64,000 nucleotides of DNA from Wenzhouxiangella sp. XN79A (GTDB lineage Bacteria > Pseudomonadota > Gammaproteobacteria > Xanthomonadales > Wenzhouxiangellaceae), in contig NZ_JAAWWS010000147.1 in assembly GCF_012272825.1 (NCBI RefSeq), forward strand, positions 1-64,000, written 5' to 3'. The notes beneath the pieces are model-generated. The model worked only from the letters and a program-made list of their open reading frames with translations, had not been told where the DNA came from and did not search any database. This document shows, in pieces, positions 43,947-52,190 of the stretch. Both the position numbers and the translations under genes were made by a program. Position 1 is the stretch's first letter. Each line of letters opens with the position of its first letter.

Positions 43947-45284
43947 TCAAGCACCGCTCGCTCCTTCGACCCATCCCGAATCGCGCGCGGAGGCGTCATC
44001 GACGAGGCGGGCGCGTTGGTCCGGGGACTCGATGCCGATGGTGTAGACCACCCAGCCGGCCCGGCGGTCGCAGGTGTCGGCCTGCTGGAAGTACCACGGC
44101 GCGATCGGGTTGTTGGCCCGGGCCCGCCAGTACATGGTCGGACATTTCGCACGCAGCGCCTGCCACAGGGCCGCGCCCAGGCCTTCGCCGCGGGCCTCGG
44201 GGGTGACCACGATCTTGTCGAGGTAGGGTACGCCGTCGCAGCCGGTCAGGATCAGTGCCGCAGCGCGGCCGCTTTCGGCCAGGAACATGCCGAGCGGGTC
44301 GCGGCCGTCCAGCCAGTCCGGCCGGAGCCGACGATCGAAGCTGGTCTCCAGCAACGTTTCGAAGGCTTCGCGCCGATCGTCGGGAATCGCGTCGAACCAC
44401 TCGATGCGCTCGCCCTTGCGAACCAGCGTGCCGGCCCCGGTATGGGTGAACAGCTCGCGGGTGAGCTTGGCCGCCGAGGTGATCGACACCGAGGCCGACG
44501 GCGACAGCGGCTCGAGCATGTCGCGGATCTGCTCCAGCTTCAGCTGCATGCCCGAATGCAACCAGTCCTGGGCGATCAGGGTCTGGAAATCATGGGTCAG
44601 GCTGATCGCCGAGATCACCCGGCCGTCTTCGTCGAGCAGCCCGCCGGTCGGGGTCAGGAAGATGATCTTGTACGGCCGGATCGCCCAGACCAGTTCGCGG
44701 GTGGCGATGTCGGCATTGATGTTCATGACCTGGCCGGCCCGCGATTCGCCCAGGCAGGCGACCACCGGCAGCGCGCCGGCCGAGACCGCCCCGCGGATGG
44801 CGTCGAGATCGACCGACTGGACGCGGCCGACCAGGCCGAGCGTCTCGCGGTCGGCGAAATCGCACTCGAACACGCCGTGCAGCAACCCGCGGGCGCGCAC
44901 ACCGTGGCGCTCCAGCGCGTCGACCAGCCTGGCGTTCTCGCGGTAGATCACCGGCCGGGCCACCGCCATGACGTCCTCGGTGGTCACCCGCAGGCCGTCG
45001 TGCTTGCGGGTCTCGATGCCGGCATCGGCCAGCGCATCGTCGAGCTGGCGGCCGGCACCGTGCAGCACGATCGGATAGAGCCCCAGGCGGTGCAGGAAGG
45101 CCAGCGCGGCAACCAGTTCGTCGAGCTGGTCGGCCAGGATGCCGCCGCCGACCTTGATCACCGCGAAGCGGCTTTCGTTGACCCGCGAGAACTGCTCGAG
45201 GTACTGGCGTGCCTCGCGCGAGGAGCCGAGCTGGCCGAGCAGCTCGACGACCGTGGACTGGACCAGCGGGCGGACGTCGTTCAT
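43947..45284 (-). CDS. argB: Bifunctional N-acetylglutamate synthase/kinase (NAGS-K)
   Basis: A fused enzyme of 445 residues that acetylates glutamate and phosphorylates the product, the first two steps of arginine synthesis; the Xanthomonas enzyme (about 447) is the model. The N-terminal amino-acid kinase domain (about 1-290) has FAVIKVGGGILADQ, LHGAGRQLDDAL and MNINADIATRELVWAI. The C-terminal GNAT domain (about 295-445) has the acetyl-CoA segment VVTPEARGEGLGAALWQAL. ATG 45284 overlaps the argE stop (ATGA); the 22 extra codons upstream belong to the argE side. It is usually annotated argA/argB or argB, and the separate argA of E. coli is not needed. Confidence 0.92.
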   Translation of the reverse strand: MNDVRPLVQSTVVELLGQLGSSREARQYLEQFSRVNESRFAVIKVGGGILADQLDELVAALAFLHRLGLYPIVLHGAGRQLDDALADAGIETRKHDGLRVTTEDVMAVARPVIYRENARLVDALERHGVRARGLLHGVFECDFADRETLGLVGRVQSVDLDAIRGAVSAGALPVVACLGESRAGQVMNINADIATRELVWAIRPYKIIFLTPTGGLLDEDGRVISAISLTHDFQTLIAQDWLHSGMQLKLEQIRDMLEPLSPSASVSITSAAKLTRELFTHTGAGTLVRKGERIEWFDAIPDDRREAFETLLETSFDRRLRPDWLDGRDPLGMFLAESGRAAALILTGCDGVPYLDKIVVTPEARGEGLGAALWQALRAKCPTMYWRARANNPIAPWYFQQADTCDRRAGWVVYTIGIESPDQRARLVDDASARDSGWVEGASGA

Positions 45285-46387
45285 GCGCCCCGCTCCACCA
45301 GCGCCCGGTACTGGGCGTAGGCGGCCAGCAGCTGGTCCAGCGCCACCCATTCATCGACGATGTGCGCCTGCTCGATGTGGCCCGGGCCGCAGACCAGTGC
45401 ATCGAGACCGGCATCGGAGAACAGCGCGGCTTCGGTCCAGAAATCCACCGACTCGGTGATCGCCAGGCCGTGGGCGTTCGCGAACGCTCGTGCGCCGGAC
45501 GGGTCGCGCCCGGCCGCCGGCAGCGGCGGGCCGGAAAACGGAACGTGCCAGTCGGCGCGCTGATCGGCGCCGGCCAGACCGGCCACGGCCGCGAACAGCG
45601 CGCCGTTGTCGCCGCCCGGGGCCAGCCGCGCCGACCAGTGGAGATCGCAGCGGTCGGCGATCACGTTGCTCTTGATGCCGCCGTCGACGGTGCCGATGTT
45701 GAAGCAGGTCGGCCGGCCGGCATCGGCCTCGGTCCGGCAGTGGGCCAGCGCGGCGGCCATCCAGCGGCCGGCGGCGTGCACGGCCGAATCGTCCAGCGCC
45801 CGGAACTCCGAGGAGTGTCCGGCGGTGCCCCGGAACCGACCCTTGACCGACAGGTAGCCGCGGTGCGACAGCACGGCCCGGTTGCCGGTCGGTTCGCAGA
45901 CCACCACGGTCGAGTACCCGGCCGCGCCGCCGCCGTCGAGAAAATTCTTCACGCAACAGCCGCCGGCACCTTCTTCGTCGGTCGTCAACAGCAGCGCCAT
46001 CGGCGCATCGGTGGTCGTGGCCACGTGCAGCAGCGCCGCCGCCGCGCCCTTGATGTCGCAGCTGCCGCGACCCCAGGCCCGGCCGTCCTTGACGGTCAGC
46101 GCAAGCGGCGGCACCGACCAGCCCTCGCCGACCGGCACGGTGTCGAGGTGGCAGTTGAACAGCAGCTCCGGCGCCCCGCGCCGGGCGTGCAGCGAGACGT
46201 GACCGTCGCCGTGGTCGACGGTCTCGATGTCGAAACCGACGGGCAGCACGTCGCGAACGTGCACGAACATCGGCGAATCGGCGCTGATCGCGCGTGGCGG
46301 ATTCTGACTGTCGTCGGCGATCAGGACCCGCAGATGGGCCAGGATCGCGTCGAGTTCAGCGACGTTCGGAGTCGCATTCGCGATCAC
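45281..46387 (-). CDS. argE: N-acetyl-L-citrulline deacetylase (ArgE-type M20 metallohydrolase)
   Basis: Zinc aminoacylase of the M20 family, 368 residues. Metal and catalytic segments are NCHLDTVP (about 79-86), GRGSCDIKGAAAALL (about 105), TTDEEGAGGCC (about 130) and CEPTGN. In organisms that use ArgF', the enzyme acts on N-acetylcitrulline rather than N-acetylornithine, and the partner gene here makes that the better call. The GTG start at 46387 overlaps the argG stop (GTGA); the frame stays open well upstream but only antisense-like sequence is read there. The end overlaps the argA/B start, so argG-argE-argA/B are tightly coupled. Confidence 0.9.
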   Translation of the reverse strand: MIANATPNVAELDAILAHLRVLIADDSQNPPRAISADSPMFVHVRDVLPVGFDIETVDHGDGHVSLHARRGAPELLFNCHLDTVPVGEGWSVPPLALTVKDGRAWGRGSCDIKGAAAALLHVATTTDAPMALLLTTDEEGAGGCCVKNFLDGGGAAGYSTVVVCEPTGNRAVLSHRGYLSVKGRFRGTAGHSSEFRALDDSAVHAAGRWMAAALAHCRTEADAGRPTCFNIGTVDGGIKSNVIADRCDLHWSARLAPGGDNGALFAAVAGLAGADQRADWHVPFSGPPLPAAGRDPSGARAFANAHGLAITESVDFWTEAALFSDAGLDALVCGPGHIEQAHIVDEWVALDQLLAAYAQYRALVERGA

Positions 46388-47580
46388 GATCGGCGCACCT
46401 TCGCCGCGAGCGTCGACGACTGACCGATCAGCTTGACGAAGCCCTCGGCCTCTTCCGGCGTCCAGCTGGCCGACTGGGCATAGACCGCGTCGGGGTCGGA
46501 GAGCGTGTAGGGCGAATCCACCGCCACGGCCAGCAGTGCACCGCCCTCGGTGGCCAATCGAACCGTTCCGGTGATGAAGCGATTGGCCGATTCCAGGTAG
46601 GCCTCGAGATCCGCCTTGTGCGGCTCGAAGAAGAAACCGGTGTAGACCAGCTCGGCCCAGCGCGCCGCGATGGTGTGCGCGAACTGGTTCTGCAGACGGG
46701 TCTGGACGCATTCGGTCAGTGCCTTGTGCGCGGCCATCAGCGCATCGACACCGGGGCACTCGAACACGATCCGGCCTTTCAGCCCGATCGACACATCGCC
46801 GGTGTACAGGTGCCGACCGACGCCCCAGGCGCCGACCTCGCGATTCAACCGATCGAGCATGACCGGACCGTCGAGCGCCTCGCCGTTCAGCGTGACGGCG
46901 CGGCCGGCCTCGAAACCGATCGTCCACTCGGCCGCGCCGTCGGGCCACTCGGCGCGCGGCCGGCACCATACGCGGGTGTCGTCGGCCGGCGCTTCGAAGC
47001 GGTCGATCTCCTGGCCCGACAGCGTCACGCCGAGCAGGTTCTCGTTGATCGAGTACTTCGAGGAGGAGGCCGGCACCTCGACCCCGGCCTCGGCCATCAG
47101 CTCCAGTTCGTGCGCGCGGACGTTCGAGGTCTCGCGCTGCAGCTCGCGGATCGGCGCGTGGATCACGTAATCGCCGAGGCTGCGCACCGACTGGTCGAAA
47201 CGCAGTTGGTCGTTGCCCATGCCGGTGCAGCCGTGGGCGAAGCGCTTCGTGCCGAGCCGATCGGCCAGCTCCAGGCAGCGCTGGACGATGACGTAGCGGT
47301 CCGAACACAGCATCGGGTACTGCTCCAGCATCCGCGCGCCGGACCACAGCAGCGGCACGACGAACTGCTCCCACAACGCCGGCCCGGCATCCAGCTCGTG
47401 ATGCTCGGCCGCGCCCAGCGCGCGGGCGCGATCGGCGATCCACTGCTTGTGCTCGGGCGTGACCCCGCCGGTATCGACGAAGGCGGTGTGAACCTCGAAG
47501 CCCTGGTCCTTGAGGGCCAGCACGCAGTAGCTGGTGTCGAGGCCTCCGGAGAAGGCGAGGATGATTCGTTCGGTGGTCAT
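46384..47580 (-). CDS. argG: Argininosuccinate synthase
   Basis: ATP-dependent joining of citrulline and aspartate. The 398-residue product has the pyrophosphatase-type nucleotide loop AFSGGLDTSYC (SGGLDTS at residues 11-17), the aspartate/citrulline region HGCTGMGNDQLRFD (about 113-126) and ASSSKYSINENLLG (about 170-183). ATG 47580 follows CCAGGAACAC, whose AGGA is well placed; nine more in-frame codons upstream are unlikely. The upstream gap to argF' (about 550 bp) is largely occupied by repeat element C. It overlaps argE at the 3' end. Confidence 0.95.
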   Translation of the reverse strand: MTTERIILAFSGGLDTSYCVLALKDQGFEVHTAFVDTGGVTPEHKQWIADRARALGAAEHHELDAGPALWEQFVVPLLWSGARMLEQYPMLCSDRYVIVQRCLELADRLGTKRFAHGCTGMGNDQLRFDQSVRSLGDYVIHAPIRELQRETSNVRAHELELMAEAGVEVPASSSKYSINENLLGVTLSGQEIDRFEAPADDTRVWCRPRAEWPDGAAEWTIGFEAGRAVTLNGEALDGPVMLDRLNREVGAWGVGRHLYTGDVSIGLKGRIVFECPGVDALMAAHKALTECVQTRLQNQFAHTIAARWAELVYTGFFFEPHKADLEAYLESANRFITGTVRLATEGGALLAVAVDSPYTLSDPDAVYAQSASWTPEEAEGFVKLIGQSSTLAAKVRRS

Positions 47581-47645
47581 GTGTTCCTGGTCTCGGTTTC
47601 CGGTCATTCAGCCGTTACCGCTGGCTGGTCGTTTTTCAAGGTAAG

Positions 47646-48054
47646 CGTCAAAAGCGTTTCGCCCGCCTGCGGCGCTCCGCTCAGACACCTTTTGGCCTTC
47701 GTCCGCTCGCCCCTGCGCTTCTCGGCGGCGCTGACGGCGGGGCAAGTCAAAGGCCACCCCGCGCGCCGTTCCGCCTGTTGGAGGGCGCTTGCGCGCGAAC
47801 GGCTTCTGCAAGCACCACCCTTCGCCCGCAAGCGGCCTCCAACAGGCCAGAGATGGCGACTGCCGTTCCGTGGCGTGGGGGTGAATCTGCCTCGATGGCG
47901 CCGAGAAGCGCAGCGTCGGGCGGAAGGAGGGCCGTCGCAATGTCTGAGCGGAGCGCAGCTCGGGCGCCATTGCGGCACGAGCATTTTTGCCTGCTTTTGG
48001 TGCTACGAAAGTAGGTCGCATCAGCTCGCGCAGCGAGCGGCGAAACGCCTTTGA
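47646..48054. repeat. Element C, related to A and B, between argF' and argG
   Basis: Left end gcgtcaaaagcgtttcgcccgcc, shortened relative to A; right end gtaggtcgcatcagctcgc...gcgaaacgcctttgacg. The internal hairpin pairs ctgttggagggcgcttgc (about 47775) with gcaagcggcctccaacag (to 47847). It separates argF' from argG within the arg gene cluster. No gene is seen in the rest of 47581-48128. Confidence 0.72.
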
Positions 48055-48128
48055 CGTTACATTTCGAACCATCATTGCAAACCCGAGTAACGCATAGACG
48101 ACGGACAGATCGCCAACTCGACCACCCC

Positions 48129-49127
48129 TCACTCCCCCATCAGCTTCAACAACAGCGCCTTCTGCACATGAAGCCGATTCTCGGCCTCATCGATGGCCAC
48201 GCAGTAGTCGGCATCCATCACCCCGTCGGTGGCCTTGACGTTGCGCCGCAGCGGCAGGCAGTGGCTGAACCGCGCATCGGCCGTTTTCGCCATCTTTTCC
48301 TCGTCGACGATGAAGTGCTTGTACTTCGCGTTCAGGGCGGACTGTTCCTCGGGCCGCCCGTACAGCGGCAGGCAACCCCAGCTCTTGGCGTAGACGAACT
48401 CCGCATCGCGATAGGCCTCGTCGATGTCGGTGGTTACGCGGAACGCGCCGCCGGCGGCGGTGGACTGCGACTCGGCGGCGCGCATGTAGCGCTCGTCGAG
48501 GCGATAGGCCTCTTCGGGGATCAGCAGCGTGACGTCCATGCCGAACTTCGTCGCGATCAGCAGCGCGGAGTTGGCCACGGCGGTGTTCAGCGGTTTCGGG
48601 TGATAGGTCCAGGTCAGCACGAACTTCTTTCCGTCCGGCCGGCCGAGCTGGTCCTGCACCGCGCGCATCAGGGCCAGTTCCTGGCAGGGATGGACGATGG
48701 TTTCCATGTTGATCACCGGCACCGTGGCGTGCCGGGCCAGCGCGCGGATCACCCGATCCTCGCGGTCGACCGACCAGTCCTTGAACAGCGGAAAGGCGCG
48801 GATGGCCAGCGCGTCGCAGTAGCGCGACAGCACGCCGGCGACTTCGGCGATGTGCTCTTCGGCATCGCCGTCCATGACCACGCCGGGCTCGAATTCGATG
48901 CCCCATGCGGCCTTGCCCGGCTCGAGCACCACGGCGTGCGCGCCGAGCTGGAAGGCGCCGATCTCGAACGACGAGCGGGTCCGCAGCGACGGGTTCAGGA
49001 ACAACAGCGCGATGGTCCTGCCGGCCAGGTCGGCGCGCACGGGATCGCGGCGGAGTTCGTCGGCAACGTCCAGCAACGACTGCAGCTCGTCGCGCGAATG
49101 GTCCTCGGTGGTCAGGAAATGCTTCAT
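48129..49127 (-). CDS. argF': N-acetylornithine carbamoyltransferase (ArgF')
   Basis: Transfers the carbamoyl group to N-acetylornithine, giving N-acetylcitrulline, the Xanthomonas-type route. The 332 residues carry the carbamoyl phosphate motif SLRTR (47-51), HPCQE (146-150), the long WTYHPKPLNTAVANS segment that marks this family rather than ordinary OTCase, and FSHCLPLRRNVKATDGVMD near the C-terminus. Glu90 aligns with Glu92 of the Xanthomonas campestris enzyme, the residue reported to favour acetyl- over succinylornithine. The lysine carboxylated in that enzyme is in NVKATD. ATG 49127 is used; the frame extends upstream through the leader region, but that part is the attenuator. First structural gene of the operon. 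Confidence 0.93.
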   Translation of the reverse strand: MKHFLTTEDHSRDELQSLLDVADELRRDPVRADLAGRTIALLFLNPSLRTRSSFEIGAFQLGAHAVVLEPGKAAWGIEFEPGVVMDGDAEEHIAEVAGVLSRYCDALAIRAFPLFKDWSVDREDRVIRALARHATVPVINMETIVHPCQELALMRAVQDQLGRPDGKKFVLTWTYHPKPLNTAVANSALLIATKFGMDVTLLIPEEAYRLDERYMRAAESQSTAAGGAFRVTTDIDEAYRDAEFVYAKSWGCLPLYGRPEEQSALNAKYKHFIVDEEKMAKTADARFSHCLPLRRNVKATDGVMDADYCVAIDEAENRLHVQKALLLKLMGE

Positions 49128-49147
49128 CGGATGTCTCGGTGGTCCTC

Positions 49148-49188
49148 GAAACGAAAGAACCCAGCCGCGCGGGGCTGGGTTCGGAAAC
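49148..49188 (-). terminator. Attenuator terminator of the arg operon, with overlapping antiterminator
   Basis: On the minus strand GAACCCAGCC pairs perfectly with GGCTGGGTTC (49182-49157) around a CCGCGC loop, followed by TTTCGTTTC, 21 bases before the argF' start. The 5' arm and the bases before it can instead pair with the end of the leader peptide gene: GTTTCCG (49188-49182) with CGGAAAC (49229-49223) and CCAGCCC (49178-49172) with GGGCTGG (49237-49231). The two structures exclude each other. A simple intergenic terminator is unlikely, because it sits directly ahead of an operon's first gene. Confidence 0.85.
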
Positions 49189-49218
49189 GTTGCTTCGTTG
49201 ACGTATGCCGTCGAGGCG

Positions 49219-49314
49219 TCAGGTTTCCGTCCAGCCCGGTTGTGCGCAGCGACGGCGTCGCGGCAATTCGCGACGCAGGACTCGGACAACCGTACGGCGG
49301 GCGGAAACGTTCAT
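49219..49314 (-). CDS. Arginine-rich leader peptide of the arg operon attenuator
   Basis: ATG 49314 to TGA 49219, 31 residues, of which nine are arginine, including four consecutive Arg codons at residues 19-22 (CGA CGC CGT CGC, 49260-49249) and pairs at 6-7 and 14-15. The antiterminator arms begin right after the Arg run (residues 26-31). A ribosome stalled on scarce charged Arg-tRNA would leave them free to pair; one that reaches the stop codon would cover them and let the terminator form. I see this arrangement directly; the mechanism is inferred from the his, thr and trp leader paradigm. No clear Shine-Dalgarno or consensus promoter is visible in the ~60 bp upstream. Confidence 0.8.
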   Translation of the reverse strand: MNVSARRTVVRVLRRELPRRRRCAQPGWTET

Positions 49315-49377
49315 GCGGCTAGAGTGCCACAGGCGCCCCGCCGAGGCAAGACGGCAACCTGGCTTCGCGCCACGCGT

Positions 49378-51648
49378 TCAGGATGCGGTCGCCGGCTCGG
49401 CCCGTTTCACCCAGGACCGTCGCCCGGCCAGGACGTCGCGGATCACGTCGGGCCCGGACGGCTCGAGGAACAGGAACCCCTGCCCGTAGGGACAACCGAA
49501 GCGGCGCAGCATCGTCAGCTGGGCCGGGTGCTCGATGCCCTCGGCGACGGTGTCGAGCCGGAGCATCCGGGACAGGTCGCAGATCGTGCGGGTGATGGCC
49601 TGGTCGTCGGGGTCGGATTCCAGGTCCCGGATGAAGCCCTGGTCGATCTTGATCGCCGAGACCGGGAAGTTCTTGATGTAGGCCATCGAGGAATAGCCGA
49701 CGCCGAAGTCGTCGACGACCAGCGACATGCCCAACCGGTCGAGCCGGTCGAGCACGGCGCGATTCTGCGCGAGGTTCTCGATCAGCACGTCCTCGGTGAT
49801 CTCCAGGTGGATCCGCTCCGGCGGCACGTTCCGGGCTTGCAGCTGGGCGGCGAGGGCGTCGACGAAGTCCGGCTCGCGGAACTGAGCGCCGGAAATGTTG
49901 ACCGCCAGCCATGGGCCGCTGCCGAACTGCCGCCACCAGTCCTGCAGATCGTCGAGTGCACGCTCGACCGCGTACTGGCCGAGTCGGTGGACCAGGCCGG
50001 TTTCCTCGGCCACCCGGATGAATTCGCGCGGCGGGATGCCCGGGCCATCGTCCTGGGGCCAGCGCAGCAGGGCTTCGACCCCGCGCATCTCGAGCGTTTC
50101 GAGATCGACGATCGGCTGATAGACGACGGTGAACCGTTCGCTGTCGAGCGCCTCGCGGATCGCCCGACTCATCGTCAGCCGCCGCTGCACCTCGGCAACC
50201 AGCTCGGGATCGAACCAGGCGAACTGGTTGCGGCCCAGGTGCTTGGCCCGGAACAGGGCCGCGTCGGCATTCTGGACCAGTTCGGCCGGCGACTGGTCGG
50301 CGTCGAGCGTGGTGACGCCGATGCTGACGGTGACGAACAGGGCGTGTTCGTCGATCGCGAACGGGCGATCGAAGGCCGCCAGCAGCGCCCGGGCCAGCTC
50401 GGTGATGCGCTCGCGCGAGCGGCGCTCGGCGAGGACCAGGAACTCGTCGCCGCCGAGCCGACCGATCCGGTCGGCCGGATCGAGCGCGCTTCCGAGCCGC
50501 ACCGGCAGCTGGCGGAGCAATTCGTCACCGACATGGTGGCCCAGGGTCTCGTTGATGTCCTTGAACTGGTCGAGGTCGAGGTACAGCACGGCGAGGCTGC
50601 GGCCCGGCGCGCGCCGCGCCACGGCCCGATCCAGCGCCTGCATCATGCCGGCCCGGTTGGGCAGGTCGGTCAGGGTGTCGTGGGTCAACAGGAAGGCCAG
50701 TTCCCGCTCGGCCAGCTCGCGGTCGTGGATCTCGTCGTTGAGCGAACGATTGGCCTGGGCCAGGAACCGCGCCTGGCGGGCCGAAGCCATCGCCAGCAGG
50801 GCGGCGACCGAGGTCAGCAGGGCCAGCACGCTGCCCAGCCCCAGCACCGTCTCGGGCAGCCCGCTGGCCATCGCCGCTCGGGCCTCGGGCCGCAGGGCCA
50901 GCTCGAACCGCAAGCGGCTCTGCCCGTCGTCGAGCGTGATCTCCAGCGGCCGCGTGTCGCCATCGGCGAAGGCCGCGGCCGGAACGTCGGCCGGAAGACG
51001 GAAACGCGCGCCGGGCATCTGCGACCGGAGCGCGATGTCGCCGAACTCGTAGTCCTCGAGCTCGGCGGCGATCGCGGCCGGCAACTCGACAACGACGGCC
51101 AGCCAGCCGGGCTCGTCCCCGGCCGGCACCGAGGTCATGAACAGGAGCCCGTGCGGTCGGCCGGCCAGCGGCATCGGTTCCAGCGCCATGGCACCTTCCT
51201 CGAACGGCTGCTCTTCGAGCCGCCGACGGGCGGCCGGTCCGATCGGGAACGGATCGCCGGGCGCCAGCCCGACCCCGGCCGGCCCTTCGTAGGCCAGCAC
51301 GTTCATGTCCCGGTCGAGCACGGCCAGGCGGTCGTAATAGGCGAAGTCGTTCAGGATGGTCCGTGCATCGGCGCGCCAGAAGCCCGGATCGAAGTCGTCG
51401 CCGTAGCCGATCCGGGCGGCCATTCGGCGGTGGATCGATGCGTGATCGTCGGCCGCATCCATCAGTTCGGCCTGGACCTGGACAACGCGGGTATCGAGAT
51501 AGGCCTGGATCGCCCGAGCCTCGCGCGCGGCGAGCTCGCGATTGAGAAGCGCCGTCAAGGCCAGCAGCACCGCAAACAGGGCCGCACCGATCACCCACGA
51601 CACGCTGTTCAGCGCGCTCAGCAGGCGCGTGCGGTCACGATTCCGCAT
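49378..51648 (-). CDS. Membrane GGDEF-EAL protein (cyclic di-GMP turnover)
   Basis: A 756-residue protein with a transmembrane helix at about 14-35, a periplasmic sensor region of about 230 residues, a second helix (about 270-292), then GGDEF and EAL domains. The cyclase site GRLGGDEFLVLAE is intact (GGDEF). The phosphodiesterase domain keeps GVEALLRW (EAL), NISGAQF, ITEDVL, DDFGVGYSS, IKIDQGFI, AEGIEH and GQGFLF, so both activities are possible. No inhibitory RxxD is obvious five residues before GGDEF. It ends just upstream of the arg leader and may share transcription with it. The signal sensed is unknown. Confidence 0.92.
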   Translation of the reverse strand: MRNRDRTRLLSALNSVSWVIGAALFAVLLALTALLNRELAAREARAIQAYLDTRVVQVQAELMDAADDHASIHRRMAARIGYGDDFDPGFWRADARTILNDFAYYDRLAVLDRDMNVLAYEGPAGVGLAPGDPFPIGPAARRRLEEQPFEEGAMALEPMPLAGRPHGLLFMTSVPAGDEPGWLAVVVELPAAIAAELEDYEFGDIALRSQMPGARFRLPADVPAAAFADGDTRPLEITLDDGQSRLRFELALRPEARAAMASGLPETVLGLGSVLALLTSVAALLAMASARQARFLAQANRSLNDEIHDRELAERELAFLLTHDTLTDLPNRAGMMQALDRAVARRAPGRSLAVLYLDLDQFKDINETLGHHVGDELLRQLPVRLGSALDPADRIGRLGGDEFLVLAERRSRERITELARALLAAFDRPFAIDEHALFVTVSIGVTTLDADQSPAELVQNADAALFRAKHLGRNQFAWFDPELVAEVQRRLTMSRAIREALDSERFTVVYQPIVDLETLEMRGVEALLRWPQDDGPGIPPREFIRVAEETGLVHRLGQYAVERALDDLQDWWRQFGSGPWLAVNISGAQFREPDFVDALAAQLQARNVPPERIHLEITEDVLIENLAQNRAVLDRLDRLGMSLVVDDFGVGYSSMAYIKNFPVSAIKIDQGFIRDLESDPDDQAITRTICDLSRMLRLDTVAEGIEHPAQLTMLRRFGCPYGQGFLFLEPSGPDVIRDVLAGRRSWVKRAEPATAS

Positions 51649-51764
51649 CGATCAGAAGGCCGGGCTCGGCGAGATCGTCGGCACAGGAAGCATCCGGGGC
51701 AGGCCGTTCGACAGGAGGTCGAAGTATAGCCGACCGGCTCCTGCAGACCGGTACACTCTGAGCC

Positions 51765-52175
51765 ATGAGTCCCTGGCTACGCAATTCACCGGCCGCCCTG
51801 CTCAGCGGCCTGGTCCTGGGCGTCGCACTCCAGGAAGCGCTGCGCAAGGCGTTCGATGCCTTCGTGCTGCTGGGCACGCTGAACGAGCGCCTGGCGCACG
51901 GCGAGACCGGCCCGGGCCTGGCCGCGCTGTTGCTGGTCAGCGGATTGATCGGCGGCGGCGTGGCCGGGCTGGTCACGGCGCTGCTCGGTCGGCGGCTGGC
52001 GCTGGCCCTGCTGGCCGGCGTGCTGCTGGCGATTCCGGCCGTGATCCTGGCGGCCGCGCTGCGCGAAGGCGCGGCGCTGGCGGCGCTGCACGCCGTTCCG
52101 CCGGTCTGCGGGGCGGCCTTCGGCGCGCGGCTGGCGATTCCGGCCCGCCAACGCCCGCCCCGCGCGGACCGTTGA
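51765..52175 (+). CDS. Small hypothetical membrane protein
   Basis: A 136-residue protein with about four hydrophobic helices (residues ~8-28, 48-72, 76-97, 100-125). The helices are rich in glycine and alanine and there is a short basic tail (ARQRPPRADR). I do not recognise a family. The start ATG 51765 lies about 115 bp from the divergent GGDEF-EAL gene, and the stop is 15 bp before tatD, so the two are probably co-transcribed. Codon use is that of a real gene. Confidence 0.6.
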   Translation: MSPWLRNSPAALLSGLVLGVALQEALRKAFDAFVLLGTLNERLAHGETGPGLAALLLVSGLIGGGVAGLVTALLGRRLALALLAGVLLAIPAVILAAALREGAALAALHAVPPVCGAAFGARLAIPARQRPPRADR

Positions 52176-52190
52176 TAGACTTCCGCGCCC

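Noticed and set aside
49315-49390. Promoter of the arg leader (TTGCCT, 17 bases, CACTCT)
   Set aside because: The -10 match is poor and it would leave almost no leader before the ATG; not strong enough to annotate.
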